A stretch of DNA of 64,000 bases from Oribacterium parvum ACB1 (GTDB taxonomy: Bacteria; Bacillota; Clostridia; Lachnospirales; Lachnospiraceae): the NCBI RefSeq assembly GCF_000238055.2, contig NZ_KE148312.1, positions 134,001 to 198,000 of the forward strand, in the 5' to 3' direction. This document shows, in pieces, positions 17,190 to 25,960 of the stretch. The notes beneath the pieces were generated by a model that was given only the letters and a program-made list of their open reading frames with translations, was not told the DNA's origin and did no database searches. The stretch's first letter is position 1; every line of letters begins with the position of its first letter. The translations under genes and the position numbers were made by a program.

Positions 17190-18355
17190 TGAAAGACTTA
17201 AATCCGGAGGTTCTTTCGATTAAGCCGAGTGGAATAAGAAAGTTTTTTGATCTGGTCTCGGAAATGAAGGATGCAATCTCCCTTGGTGTCGGTGAGCCGG
17301 ACTTTGATACCCCTTGGCATATTCGGGAAGAGGGCATTCATTCTTTGGAAAAGGGCAGAACCTTTTATTCCTCGAATGCCGGACTCTTGGAGCTTCGTGA
17401 GGAAATCAGCCGTAAGGTAGAGAGTATGCATGGTATTTCCTACAGTCCGAAGGATGAAGTGATGATTACTGTGGGCGGATCGGAGGCGATTGACCTTGCC
17501 ATGCGTGTGATCCTGACCCCGGGAGATGAGGTTTTAATTCCGGAGCCTTGTTATGTTTCCTATCTTCCTTGCGCAAAGATGGCCTACGGTGTACCTGTGC
17601 CGATTCCTCTGGAAGAAAAGGACGAGTTTCGCTTAACACCGGAAAAGCTGGAAGAAGCGATTACGGAAAAATCTAAAATTTTAGTGCTTCCCTTTCCGAA
17701 CAATCCAACGGGAAGCATCATGGAAAAAGAGGATTTGGAGGCGATAGTGCCCCTTATTTTAAAGCATAATCTCTATGTTTTAACGGATGAGATTTACGCT
17801 GCCTTAAGCTACAAAGGAAAGCATCACTCGATTATTGAGTTTCCGGGTATGCGGGAAAGAACAGTTTATATCAACGGTTTTTCCAAGGCTTATGCAATGA
17901 CCGGTTGGAGACTCGGGTATGCCTGCGCGGACGAGCGGATTTTAAAGCAGATGCTGAAGCTCCATCAGTTTGCGATTATGTGCGCACCGACCACCTCCCA
18001 GTATTCCGCGATAGAGGCCTTACGAAACGGAGACGCAGATGTAGAAAGAATGCGTGAAGCCTATGATGAAAGGCGGCGCTTCCTTTTATACCATTTTAGA
18101 AAAATGGGCTTGGACTGCTTTGAACCGTTTGGAGCTTTCTATGTCTTTCCTTCTATAAAGAAATTTGGCCTTTCCAGTAGTGAATTTGCAGAGAGATTAC
18201 TGAAGGAAGAAAAGGTTGCGGTAGTTCCCGGAACAGCTTTTGGAGATTCCGGAGAGGGATTTATCCGTATTTCCTATGCCTACTCCCTGGAGAACTTAAA
18301 GATTGCCATGGAGAGGATTGGAGAGTTTGTGAAACGGCTGGAAGTGAAAGAATAA
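17186..18355 (+). CDS. PLP-dependent aminotransferase class I/II (aspartate/aromatic type)
   Basis: A 389-residue fold-type I aminotransferase. Landmarks are GVGEPDFDTPWHIREE at the N-terminus, the LPFPNNPTGSIM motif, the TDEIY phosphate/pyridine-binding Asp, the Schiff-base Lys234 in NGFSKAYAMTGWRLGY, and the C-terminal FIRISYAYS with the substrate-carboxylate Arg. This subgroup includes PatA/aspartate and aromatic aminotransferases; the donor and acceptor cannot be set from sequence. ATG codons stand at 17186 and 17189. It is coupled to the Lrp-type gene by the ATGA overlap. Confidence 0.9.
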   Translation: MMKDLNPEVLSIKPSGIRKFFDLVSEMKDAISLGVGEPDFDTPWHIREEGIHSLEKGRTFYSSNAGLLELREEISRKVESMHGISYSPKDEVMITVGGSEAIDLAMRVILTPGDEVLIPEPCYVSYLPCAKMAYGVPVPIPLEEKDEFRLTPEKLEEAITEKSKILVLPFPNNPTGSIMEKEDLEAIVPLILKHNLYVLTDEIYAALSYKGKHHSIIEFPGMRERTVYINGFSKAYAMTGWRLGYACADERILKQMLKLHQFAIMCAPTTSQYSAIEALRNGDADVERMREAYDERRRFLLYHFRKMGLDCFEPFGAFYVFPSIKKFGLSSSEFAERLLKEEKVAVVPGTAFGDSGEGFIRISYAYSLENLKIAMERIGEFVKRLEVKE

Positions 18356-18423
18356 AGTTTAAGAAGATATCGTAAAAAAAATCAGTAAAAGAAATATTGG
18401 AGATAGCATAGAGGAGCGAGCAG

Positions 18424-19734
18424 ATGGCTTGGTACGATGGTGCGATATTTTACCATATTCTCCCCGGAGGAATGTTCGGGGAAGAGGGAGACGGAGAAAA
18501 GTCTCCTTTATCTCGCTTGGAAGGATATTTATCGTATCTCAAGGTTTTGGGTGTGGATGCGGTAATCCTTGGTCCTCTTTTTTCCGGAGATCCCTTGCAT
18601 TACGGAATGAAGAGCTTTAGTGAAATGAATCCGAAGCTTGGAACCGAGGAAGAGCTCAGCCGCTATATCAATCGAGCACATAGTATGGGAATCCGTGTAC
18701 TTTTTGATGAAGCGGTGGTATTTAGTTGCAGGGAATTTTTTATCTTCCGGGATATCCTCGAAAAGGGAGACAAATCCCCCTATAAAACATGGTATAAGAA
18801 TGTGGATTTTCAAGGAGATTCCTCCTTTCACGATGGATTTTCCTATGCTTCCTGGAAGAGAAAGGAGCAGTACCCGCTCTTTAATTTTGATGATGAAGAC
18901 CTTCGAATCTATATTATTGACCAAATAAAGGAATGGATTAAGCGATTTGACATTGACGGCATCCGAATTGCCAACTGCACGAGCCTGGACATCCATTTTC
19001 AAAAATCCTTACGTTACTTTACAGGACAAATGAAACCGGAATTCTTCCTTTTGGGAGACTTACGGAAGGGGGAACCGCTACGGTATGTGAATTCGGAAAC
19101 GCTCCAGTCTCTTTGCCACTATGATTTTTACCAGGCTTTGGTAAAGGCCTTTAACGAAAAAAATTTTTACGATCTGGCATATACGATGGGAAAGAATCAT
19201 GAGGTTCTTTTGCAAATGAACAGCTTTTTAGAGAGTCCTCGAACGGACAGAATCAGTTCGGTTTTGACGGATAGAGCGAACTTGTACGGAATATATATGG
19301 CGCTCTTTACTCTGCCGGGAAGGCCCTCTCTATACTATGGCGCAGAGTATGCATTACCCGGAAAACGGGAAAGAAAGGAAGAAGCACTGCTTTCCAATCC
19401 TTTTATCCCGGAGGATCATAAGCCGGATGCTTTTACGAATTATCTGGCGAAGCTTTCGGAGATTCATGGGAAGAATTCGGAATTGCAAATAGGCGCTTAC
19501 AAGGAACTTTATCTTGACCATCGCCTTTATGCCTTTATTCGAACGGACGGAAACAGCGGAGTGCTGGTGCTCTTAAACAACGACTCGATGGACCAATATA
19601 TTCGGCTGAAATTGCCGATTCCCGCAACGCTTGCCTTTGATCTGATAAAGCAGGAAGAAGTGGAAATGGATGAGTACGGGCAAATCAAAGTTTTCTGTGC
19701 TGCACACAGCGGAAGAATGATTAAGGTGAAATAA
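18424..19734 (+). CDS. GH13-fold protein with all catalytic residues replaced
   Basis: A 436-residue protein with the (beta/alpha)8 architecture of alpha-amylase family GH13, closest to the maltodextrin-type group that starts with a W-x-x-x-A-x-F-Y-H-I-x-P motif. Order and spacing of the conserved regions are intact but the chemistry is gone. Region I, normally D-G-V-F-N-H, reads FDEAVVFS. Region II, normally G-I-R-I-D, reads GIRIAN with the nucleophile position at Ala183. Region III, normally G-E, reads LGDLRKG with Asp212. Region IV, normally N-H-D, reads ESPRTD with Pro-Arg (272-273). I infer a pseudoenzyme, perhaps glucan-binding. It lies directly upstream of the branching enzyme gene glgB. 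Confidence 0.8.
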   Translation: MAWYDGAIFYHILPGGMFGEEGDGEKSPLSRLEGYLSYLKVLGVDAVILGPLFSGDPLHYGMKSFSEMNPKLGTEEELSRYINRAHSMGIRVLFDEAVVFSCREFFIFRDILEKGDKSPYKTWYKNVDFQGDSSFHDGFSYASWKRKEQYPLFNFDDEDLRIYIIDQIKEWIKRFDIDGIRIANCTSLDIHFQKSLRYFTGQMKPEFFLLGDLRKGEPLRYVNSETLQSLCHYDFYQALVKAFNEKNFYDLAYTMGKNHEVLLQMNSFLESPRTDRISSVLTDRANLYGIYMALFTLPGRPSLYYGAEYALPGKRERKEEALLSNPFIPEDHKPDAFTNYLAKLSEIHGKNSELQIGAYKELYLDHRLYAFIRTDGNSGVLVLLNNDSMDQYIRLKLPIPATLAFDLIKQEEVEMDEYGQIKVFCAAHSGRMIKVK

Positions 19735-19781
19735 GACAGAACTATGAAATAAGACAGAACTATGAAATAAGACAGAACTAG
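19728..19781 (+). repeat. Triplicated 18-bp unit over a stop codon
   Basis: GAAATAAGACAGAACTAT is present three times without spacing (19728-19745, 19746-19763, 19764-19781, the last ending TAG). The first copy includes the stop codon of the GH13-like gene. The remaining gap up to glgB is a purine-rich stretch with no other feature. Confidence 0.85.
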
Positions 19782-19902
19782 TATTATAGGACAGGAAAAG
19801 CGGAAATAACAGGCATTATAAGAGAGAAAAGAGCAAAAGAAGAGTAAGTAATATAAGAGGTAAAAGAGTAAAACAAGAGCTACAACGCATAGGGGGAGGA
19901 TT

Positions 19903-21987
19903 ATGGACAGATTTTTTTCGGAATTGGATCGCTATCTTTTCGGAGTAGGAAGACATTATCAGATTTATGAGAAAATGGGAGCACACCCCTGTACTTATGA
20001 AGGAAAGAAGGGAGTTCACTTCGCGGTCTGGGCACCCCATGCGAAGGCGGTATCCCTGGTCTGTGACAGAAATGGCTGGAATCCGGAAGGAAATGCCATG
20101 ATTAATGTGGCGGACTCCGGTGTTTTTGAGTGCTTTATTCCTGAGATGGGAGAAAATGAGCTCTATAAGTATGCTATTTTGACACAAAAGGACGAGTGGA
20201 TTTATAAGGCAGACCCCTATGCCTTTTCCAGCGAGTTCCGTCCCGGAAATGCTTCCGTTACGGCAAATATAGAAAAATTCCCTTGGACCGATAAGGAATG
20301 GATGAAGAGCCGGAAAAAGACAAACTGGGAAGAAAGTCCCATGGCTATCTATGAAGTGCATATCGGCTCTTGGAAGCGCGAGGGAAATCCAGAAAGAAAC
20401 GGCTTCATCAGCTATCAGAAGGCGGGGAGAGATCTTGCGGAATACTGCAACTATATGGGCTACACCCATGTGGAGCTCATGGGTATTGCGGAGCACCCCT
20501 TTGACGGCTCCTGGGGCTATCAGGTTACGGGCTACTTTGCACCGACTTCGCGCCACGGCAGTCCGAAGGACTTTATGGAAATGGTGGATATCCTGCACAA
20601 TGCCGGAATCGGTGTGATTTTGGACTGGGTGCCTGCACATTTTCCAAAAGATGCCCATGGCCTTGCCGATTTCGACGGCGAAGCATGCTACGAGCACCCG
20701 GATTCTCGTCTCGGAGAGCATCCGGACTGGGGAACGAAGATTTTTAATTACGGAAAGACCGAGGTGGAGAACTTCCTGATAGGAAATGCACTCTACTGGT
20801 ATGATATGTATCATATTGACGGACTAAGAGTCGATGCCGTGGCATCTATGCTTTACTTGGATTACGGCAGAAAAGACGGACAGTGGCTACCGAATCGCTT
20901 CGGCGGAAACGGCAATCTGGAGGCGATTGAGTTCTTTAAGCATCTGAACTCCCTTATTCGAAAAAGAGAAGACGGAGCGATTATTATTGCGGAGGAATCA
21001 ACTGCCTGGCCGGATATCACAAAGGCTCCGGAGGACGGAGGTCTAGGCTTCCATTTCAAGTGGAATATGGGCTGGATGCATGACTTCCTAAGCTATATGG
21101 AGGAGAATCCGCTTTACCGTTGCTATCACCATAACAAAATGACCTTCGGGATGAGCTATGCTTACTCAGAGAAGTTCATCTTGGTGCTTTCCCATGATGA
21201 GGTAGTGCATCTGAAGCGCTCCATGATTGAAAAGATGCCGGGTACGGATGAGGAACGCTTTAAAAACTTGAAGGCCGGATACTTCTTTATGCTGGGGCAT
21301 GCCGGAAAGAAACTTCTCTTTATGGGACAGGACTTCGGGCAGTACAGTGAGTGGAGTGAAGCACGTTCCATAGACTGGTATCTTTTAGAGCAGGAGGAGA
21401 ATCGTTCCCTCCATAATTTCCTGCGCGATTTACTGCATCTTTATCAGGAGTATCCGGCGTTCTACGAGGCGGACTACGAGTATGAGGGCTTTTCCTGGGT
21501 AAATGCGGATGACAGCTCCCGCTCGATTTATAGCTTTATCCGAAATTGCAAAAACCATATGGGTAAAGATAAGAAAGTAGGAAAGGGAATAGAGACAGAG
21601 AAGGGAGCTTTCACAAGCGGAAAAACTAAGCGGAAGGAAAGTCTTCTCTTTGTCGTGAATATGACAGGGGTAGATAGGGATAATTATTGGGTTGGACTTC
21701 CGAAAACGAAGAAGGTGAAGCTCCTTCTTACAGAGGAAGGCTTGGTGAAGGAGGATAAATATTTCCCGGTAGTAAAGGGAGAGTGTGACGGAAGGGATTA
21801 CCACATTGCTTATCCCTTAAAGGGTTACGGGATTGCTTTATTTTCCTTCATTGAAGAAGAGGAAGATCGTGTTGCCAACGCAAAACCCTGCCCGGATAAA
21901 AAGTCGGAGCTGAAAAAGGGAGAGAATGAAAAGGAAGAGAAAGAGCAGCAAGGGGAACTGGTGGCAAAGAATTCTCGGACAGCATAG
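19903..21987 (+). CDS. glgB: 1,4-alpha-glucan branching enzyme
   Basis: Introduces alpha-1,6 branches into glycogen. The 694-residue protein has the N-terminal CBM48 domain (GVHFAVWAPHAKAVSLVCDRNGW), the catalytic barrel with YEVHIGSWKR and WGYQVTGYFAPTSRHG, the nucleophile Asp311 in DGLRVDAVASM, the acid/base Glu364 in IIAEEST, and LSHDEVVHLK with the third Asp. The C-terminal domain is interrupted by a Lys/Glu/Gly-rich insertion (about 549-580), and the protein ends in an unconserved charged tail. The last 62 bases overlap the following gene in another frame. Context with the GH13-like protein suggests glycogen storage; glgA, glgC and glgP are not in the window. Confidence 0.95.
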   Translation: MDRFFSELDRYLFGVGRHYQIYEKMGAHPCTYEGKKGVHFAVWAPHAKAVSLVCDRNGWNPEGNAMINVADSGVFECFIPEMGENELYKYAILTQKDEWIYKADPYAFSSEFRPGNASVTANIEKFPWTDKEWMKSRKKTNWEESPMAIYEVHIGSWKREGNPERNGFISYQKAGRDLAEYCNYMGYTHVELMGIAEHPFDGSWGYQVTGYFAPTSRHGSPKDFMEMVDILHNAGIGVILDWVPAHFPKDAHGLADFDGEACYEHPDSRLGEHPDWGTKIFNYGKTEVENFLIGNALYWYDMYHIDGLRVDAVASMLYLDYGRKDGQWLPNRFGGNGNLEAIEFFKHLNSLIRKREDGAIIIAEESTAWPDITKAPEDGGLGFHFKWNMGWMHDFLSYMEENPLYRCYHHNKMTFGMSYAYSEKFILVLSHDEVVHLKRSMIEKMPGTDEERFKNLKAGYFFMLGHAGKKLLFMGQDFGQYSEWSEARSIDWYLLEQEENRSLHNFLRDLLHLYQEYPAFYEADYEYEGFSWVNADDSSRSIYSFIRNCKNHMGKDKKVGKGIETEKGAFTSGKTKRKESLLFVVNMTGVDRDNYWVGLPKTKKVKLLLTEEGLVKEDKYFPVVKGECDGRDYHIAYPLKGYGIALFSFIEEEEDRVANAKPCPDKKSELKKGENEKEEKEQQGELVAKNSRTA

Positions 21988-22972
21988 GAAAAACTCGCAG
22001 AAGGGGAGCTTCTTTCATTCTGCGCTTCTTGTTTTCCTTGTTTTCTTTGGCTTTGCTCTTTTTCTACTGCTGTATCAAAAGAATAGTAGCTATCGTTGGC
22101 ATTTTCCGAAAAGCGTACTTATGCATAGGGAGATGCTGGAGCAGGTAGCCAAGGAAAAAGACTTGAGTGCCGATCTCGAAGTACTTTACGCGATTATGAA
22201 TGTAGAGTCCGGGGGAAGACTTAAGGATGTTATGCAGTCCAGCGAATCTAAGGGACTGCCCGTAAATACTTTAGATACGGAAGAGTCCATTGAACAGGGA
22301 CTAAGCTATTATAAAGAGTTAAAAACGAAGGCGAGAGAGCTTTCTCTGGATGAAAAGTCGGTTTGGCAGGCCTACAACTACGGAATCGGCTTTCTCTATT
22401 ATGTGAAGGAGCATGGCGGTCTGTATCAGGACAGTCTTGCGGAGAGCTTTGCGAAGGAAATGTCCGGAGGGAAGACGGTCCCCTACCGAAATAAGATTGC
22501 TGTCGAAGAAAATGGCGGCTATCGCTACCAATACGGCAACATGTTCTATGCCAGACTGATAGAAGAAAACATTCTGCGAAACAGGGAGAAAAATAAGATG
22601 GAATTCAGTATCGTAAATAAGATGCTTATGAGCGGCAGTGCGGTACTCTTTTTGTATATCATGCTGCTGGAAACCTTTATGACGGACAGTGAGAGCACCG
22701 CCCGCGTATTCAAAATGAGTGTGAAGGACTTGAAAGGGAAAAAACTGAATACACTCTTTAAAAATCAGGGTATCTATAACGGTTTATTGGGAATCGCCCT
22801 TCTTTACAGTACTTACAGGCCGGGAGGCGGAAACATGGAGCTTTCCGTTGTGATTTTAAGCATCATGTTTTTAGTTGCGGTGTATGGAGGACTCAGCTCG
22901 GATAAGACAATCATCTTGAAGCAAGGGGCGCTCCCTTTTTTGAGCCTTGTGAGTTTGTTTTTGCGTTGGTAG
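21926..22972 (+). CDS. Fusion of a CwlT-type lysozyme-like domain and a DUF1304 membrane domain
   Basis: A 348-residue protein in two parts. The first (1 to about 215) is a signal-anchored lysozyme-like domain: a basic head, a transmembrane helix at 31-51, then LYAIMNVESGG with the catalytic-type Glu, and KSVWQAYNYGIGFLYYVKEHGG as in CwlT/pfam13702 muramidases. The second (225-348) is a four-helix membrane domain like DUF1304: FLYIMLLETFMT, RVFKMS, and NQGIYNGLLGIALLYS. An ATG at 22598 with GGGAGA eight bases before it marks the junction, so the second domain may once have been, or still be, translated on its own. The start overlaps the end of glgB. Confidence 0.75.
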   Translation: MKRKRKSSKGNWWQRILGQHRKNSQKGSFFHSALLVFLVFFGFALFLLLYQKNSSYRWHFPKSVLMHREMLEQVAKEKDLSADLEVLYAIMNVESGGRLKDVMQSSESKGLPVNTLDTEESIEQGLSYYKELKTKARELSLDEKSVWQAYNYGIGFLYYVKEHGGLYQDSLAESFAKEMSGGKTVPYRNKIAVEENGGYRYQYGNMFYARLIEENILRNREKNKMEFSIVNKMLMSGSAVLFLYIMLLETFMTDSESTARVFKMSVKDLKGKKLNTLFKNQGIYNGLLGIALLYSTYRPGGGNMELSVVILSIMFLVAVYGGLSSDKTIILKQGALPFLSLVSLFLRW

Positions 22973-23090
22973 CCCATAGTTATAGGAGGAGAAGTCCGGA
23001 ACCGGATAAATGGAGAAAGGTTGAAGTACGAAAGCTTGAATAGCTGAGGGTGAAGAATTTGCTTTTAAAGCAGTAAGGTTGAAGAGGTCT

Positions 23091-24893
23091 ATGCAGAAAA
23101 TAGGAAAAGAGAGTAATCGGGAAAGCAATCAGGAAAGCAATCAGGAAGAAAGCTTACAGTCGAAGGAAAGAGTGCAAAATACGAAAAGCTATAAAAAGAA
23201 TGAGCTTATCATTTTAGAAATTACGGACTTAACGGAAGAAGGCCAGGGCGTCGGAAAAAGCGACGGCTTGGTTTTTTTCGTGAAGGACAGTGTGATGGGA
23301 GATCTGGTAGAGGCTAGAATCCTAAAGGTGAAGAAAAATTATGCCTATGCCAAGGTGGAAAAGCTACTAAAGCCTTCCCCGTATCGCATTACACCCCTTT
23401 GCCCTGTCGCGGGAAAATGCGGAGGCTGTCAGTTGCAACATTTGTCCTATGAAAAAGAGCTTGCATGGAAGGAAGATAGAATCGCCCAAAGCCTCATTCG
23501 GATTGCAGGCATTCCGGAAGAGGAAGTGCGTAAGAGAGGAGAGGGAATCCTCGGGGGAAAGACTGTGCGCTATCGGAATAAAGCCCAGTATCCGGTGCAG
23601 AACGGGAAAGAATTGCATGTTGAAACAGAGCAGATAGGAGAAAATTCTGCTCTTGATAGGAAAAAGAAAACGGCAAAAAATTGCATTGTGGACGGGAAAA
23701 GAGAAGGAAATATAAATTCCATGTCCGTAGTGAGAAAAGAGCTTTCGGGCTTAAAGATGGGCTTCTACGGCTTTCATAGCCACCGCATTATCGAAACCGA
23801 GGACTGCCTGATTAACAGTGAAGAGAATCCCTTGATTTTAAACTGCATCAAAGAATGGGCAAGGGAATATCAAATTTCCGGCTATGAGGAGGAAACAGGG
23901 AAGGGTCTACTTCGCCATATTTTCTTAAGAAAGGGCTTTTCTACCGGAGAAATCTTGCTTTGCCTTGTGCTAAACGGAAAGAGCCTGCCCCATGGAAAAG
24001 AGCTATGGGAGCGGTTGCAGGGGTTATCGCTAAGTGCTGAGGAAGGCGATTTACAAAGAGAAGCGGATATTCCCTGTGGAATGGATGTACAAAGCGGAGT
24101 AGATGTGCGCTGTGGGGTGGATGTACACTGCGGAACAGATATTCCTTATGGAATGGATGTACAAAGCAAAGTCAATGATCATTGTTGGAAAAATGGGACA
24201 GTTCAAGGAAGGATTGTCGGTCTTTGCGTGAATATTAACGAAGGTAGAGACAATGCCATTTTGGGAAGAGAAACCCGCTGCCTTTACGGAAAAGACAGCA
24301 TAGAGGATAAAATCGGGGAGCTTAGCTTCTCTATTTCCGTACCTTCATTTTATCAGGTAAATCCTGCCCAGACCGAGAAAATCTATGGGAAAGCTCTTGA
24401 ATATGCAGCCCTTACAGGAGAAGAAACCGTTTGGGACTGTTACTGCGGAATCGGCACCATTTCCTTATTTCTTGCCCAAAAGGCTAAGCAGGTTTACGGG
24501 CTGGAAATCGTTCCGGAAGCCATAGAGAATGCCAAGAAAAATGCGGAAAAGAACGGCCTCCATAATACAGAATTCTATGTGGGAGCGGCAGAGGAAGTCC
24601 TTCCCAAGTGGGTAGAAGAACAGAAGAGAGAAGGCAAGGACGTGGGACATCTGGTGGATGTGGTTTCCTTGGATCCCCCCAGAAAAGGATGTGACGAAGC
24701 TTGCCTTTCCGCAGTATTGGAACTTAGCCCCAAGAGAATTGTCTATGTAAGTTGTGATCCGGGAAGCCTAGCAAGAGATATGAAGTATCTAAGAGAAAGT
24801 GGATATGTGCTGGAGAAGTGGGTGGGTATTGATAATTTCTCGAGAAGCGGCCATGTGGAGACTATAGCGTTACTACAAAAAGAGGAATCGTGA
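23091..24893 (+). CDS. rlmD: 23S rRNA (uracil-5-)-methyltransferase, RlmD/RumA family
   Basis: A SAM-dependent RNA methyltransferase. A low-complexity Glu/Ser/Asn head with two GAAAGCAATCAG repeats comes first, then a TRAM domain (about 40-95). The iron-sulfur cysteines are C104, C110 and C113 (PVAGKCGGCQLQHLSY), with a fourth in ETEDCLIN. A repetitive insertion around residues 320-366 alternates Asp-Val/Ile with Cys-Gly. The catalytic domain has [23 protein letters not shown] and the catalytic [12 protein letters not shown]; it ends GHVETIALLQKEES. A TTG at 23079 is an alternative start. The enzyme may equally methylate U747 (RlmC/RlmCD). Its 3' end exists a second time, damaged, at 53,403-53,927. 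Confidence 0.88.
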   Translation: MQKIGKESNRESNQESNQEESLQSKERVQNTKSYKKNELIILEITDLTEEGQGVGKSDGLVFFVKDSVMGDLVEARILKVKKNYAYAKVEKLLKPSPYRITPLCPVAGKCGGCQLQHLSYEKELAWKEDRIAQSLIRIAGIPEEEVRKRGEGILGGKTVRYRNKAQYPVQNGKELHVETEQIGENSALDRKKKTAKNCIVDGKREGNINSMSVVRKELSGLKMGFYGFHSHRIIETEDCLINSEENPLILNCIKEWAREYQISGYEEETGKGLLRHIFLRKGFSTGEILLCLVLNGKSLPHGKELWERLQGLSLSAEEGDLQREADIPCGMDVQSGVDVRCGVDVHCGTDIPYGMDVQSKVNDHCWKNGTVQGRIVGLCVNINEGRDNAILGRETRCLYGKDSIEDKIGELSFSISVPSFYQVNPAQTEKIYGKALEYAALTGEETVWDCYCGIGTISLFLAQKAKQVYGLEIVPEAIENAKKNAEKNGLHNTEFYVGAAEEVLPKWVEEQKREGKDVGHLVDVVSLDPPRKGCDEACLSAVLELSPKRIVYVSCDPGSLARDMKYLRESGYVLEKWVGIDNFSRSGHVETIALLQKEES

Positions 24894-25048
24894 AAATCCT
24901 CCATTTTAGGCAGTTTTACAAGCATTTTGTGTCTGTAGAAGATTTCGATGGAGGAAGAAAAAAGATCCTAAAAAATCATGCTGATGTGAATGTTTGTATT
25001 GATATGGTGTGTGGAGACACAAAGACTGATTTTGAAAGAGAGGACTAA
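24890..25048 (+). CDS. Possible 52-residue protein at the left edge of the island
   Basis: A GTG-started frame overlaps the rlmD stop (TCGTGA) with AGAGG four bases upstream, and ends four bases before the next start. The product begins VKILHFRQFYKHFVS and ends in a charged tail; no family was recognised. It could be a real small gene in the transfer module with the next gene, or a fragment fused at the integration boundary. Confidence 0.3.
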   Translation: MKILHFRQFYKHFVSVEDFDGGRKKILKNHADVNVCIDMVCGDTKTDFERED

Positions 25049-25051
25049 GTA

Positions 25052-25336
25052 ATGTTAAGATGGATCATCAAGATACTTTTGTTTCCAATCAGCCTGCTAT
25101 TAAGTATCCTAATAGCTTTTATGGCTTTTTTGCTTGGCATAGGTACGGTATTGCTATACTTTCTCATGATAATATGCGTGGTAGGAGCGATAGCTTCCTT
25201 TATCCAAAATAAAACTATACTGGGCATAGAAGCATTGTTTTTAGGATTTTTGTTTAGTCCTTATGGCATTCCGATGCTTGGTGCAAGTATTATTGCGTTT
25301 CTCCATGTGGTCAACAAAGGGGTAAAATCAATCTAA
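25052..25336 (+). CDS. Small membrane protein of ICE type (CD1845-like)
   Basis: A 94-residue protein of three or four hydrophobic helices with very few charges, starting MLRWIIKILLFPISLLL. It resembles the CD1845-family membrane proteins that occur in Tn916/CTn-type conjugative elements next to replication and mobilisation genes. A GAGAGG site precedes the ATG. The RepA_N remnant directly downstream supports an ICE origin. No function is known. Confidence 0.5.
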   Translation: MLRWIIKILLFPISLLLSILIAFMAFLLGIGTVLLYFLMIICVVGAIASFIQNKTILGIEALFLGFLFSPYGIPMLGASIIAFLHVVNKGVKSI

Positions 25337-25347
25337 AAATTTCATTA

Positions 25348-25578
25348 GTGGTGGCAAAAGACGATGGTAACAACTGTCGTCTTTTTTCTTTGCGAATTTT
25401 AGATAAAAAGAATGGAATAGGACTGATAGAAAGAGTCAGAGTTGGTCTTGGAAAGCCCAACATTATCTATGTGAAAGACTTCTTAAGCATGCTGCAAGAA
25501 AAATCAGTAGTACAGAAGTTCAAAGATTTAACTTCTGAAGTAAAAAATATTGCCTTTCATCAGCACTTTTTTGAATAA
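25348..25578 (+). pseudogene. Fragment of a RepA_N-type replication initiator
   Basis: This 76-codon frame contains KKNGIGLIERVRVGLGKPNIIYVKDFLS, the hallmark of the winged-helix domain of RepA_N/DUF6017 replication initiators of Firmicute plasmids and ICEs. The preceding part of that domain and the whole remaining protein (normally about 250-300 residues) are missing. At its 3' end the frame runs into antisense relaxase sequence (from 25,552), so it is a deletion junction. Confidence 0.6.
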
Positions 25579-25633
25579 ATTCGTCAAGCTGCTGAACGGA
25601 TTTAATCCCATGTTCTCTGATGAAAATAACGCT
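25552..25633 (-). pseudogene. Relaxase remnant, copy 1
   Basis: About 80 bp that recur almost identically at 31,066-31,145. Read on the minus strand it gives FIREHGIKSVQQLDEFIQK, typical of the helical region after the nuclease domain in MobA-type relaxases. It is flanked by unrelated sequence and cannot be functional. Confidence 0.55.
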
Positions 25634-25814
25634 GAAGAAAATGCCAAGATACTTTCTATCATTCATAAAAACTTTGACACCGCTACGGTCATAATGGAAT
25701 GTATTGCAAAGATGTGGGTAAAACGAGAAGGGGTTGAAAAATCCATTCAGCAAACCACAGTTTGCATAACTAACAATTTAATAAAAACTAACACAGAACA
25801 GTAAATCAAAAATG

Positions 25815-25842
25815 ATATGTACCCAGAATTCTGGACACATAT
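25815..25842. repeat. 28-bp near-perfect palindrome
   Basis: Centred on CCAGAATTCTGG (25823-25834), with ATATGT and ACATAT on the outside and two mismatches. It resembles joined insertion-sequence ends, but no transposase is near. The rest of 25,634-25,960 holds no gene. Confidence 0.6.
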
Positions 25843-25960
25843 TTATGAGCTAGGCTGAACACATGGAAGAGAAAAAAGAGAGCCTTTATTAAGGTTTAGG
25901 TTAATGCACAAAATTATTTACAGATCCTTTTAAAGAGTTGAAATGGTGTAATGACATTAA

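Noticed and set aside
19816-20814. 332-codon open frame on the minus strand
   Set aside because: It lies entirely opposite glgB, which has full catalytic motifs; the antisense product has no family features and no ribosome site.
25520-25753. 77-codon minus-strand frame as a gene
   Set aside because: It joins relaxase-derived sequence to unrelated DNA; only the short relaxase part is meaningful.
25815-25842. Palindrome as evidence for an intact insertion sequence
   Set aside because: No transposase frame or second terminal repeat is found nearby; reported only as a repeat.
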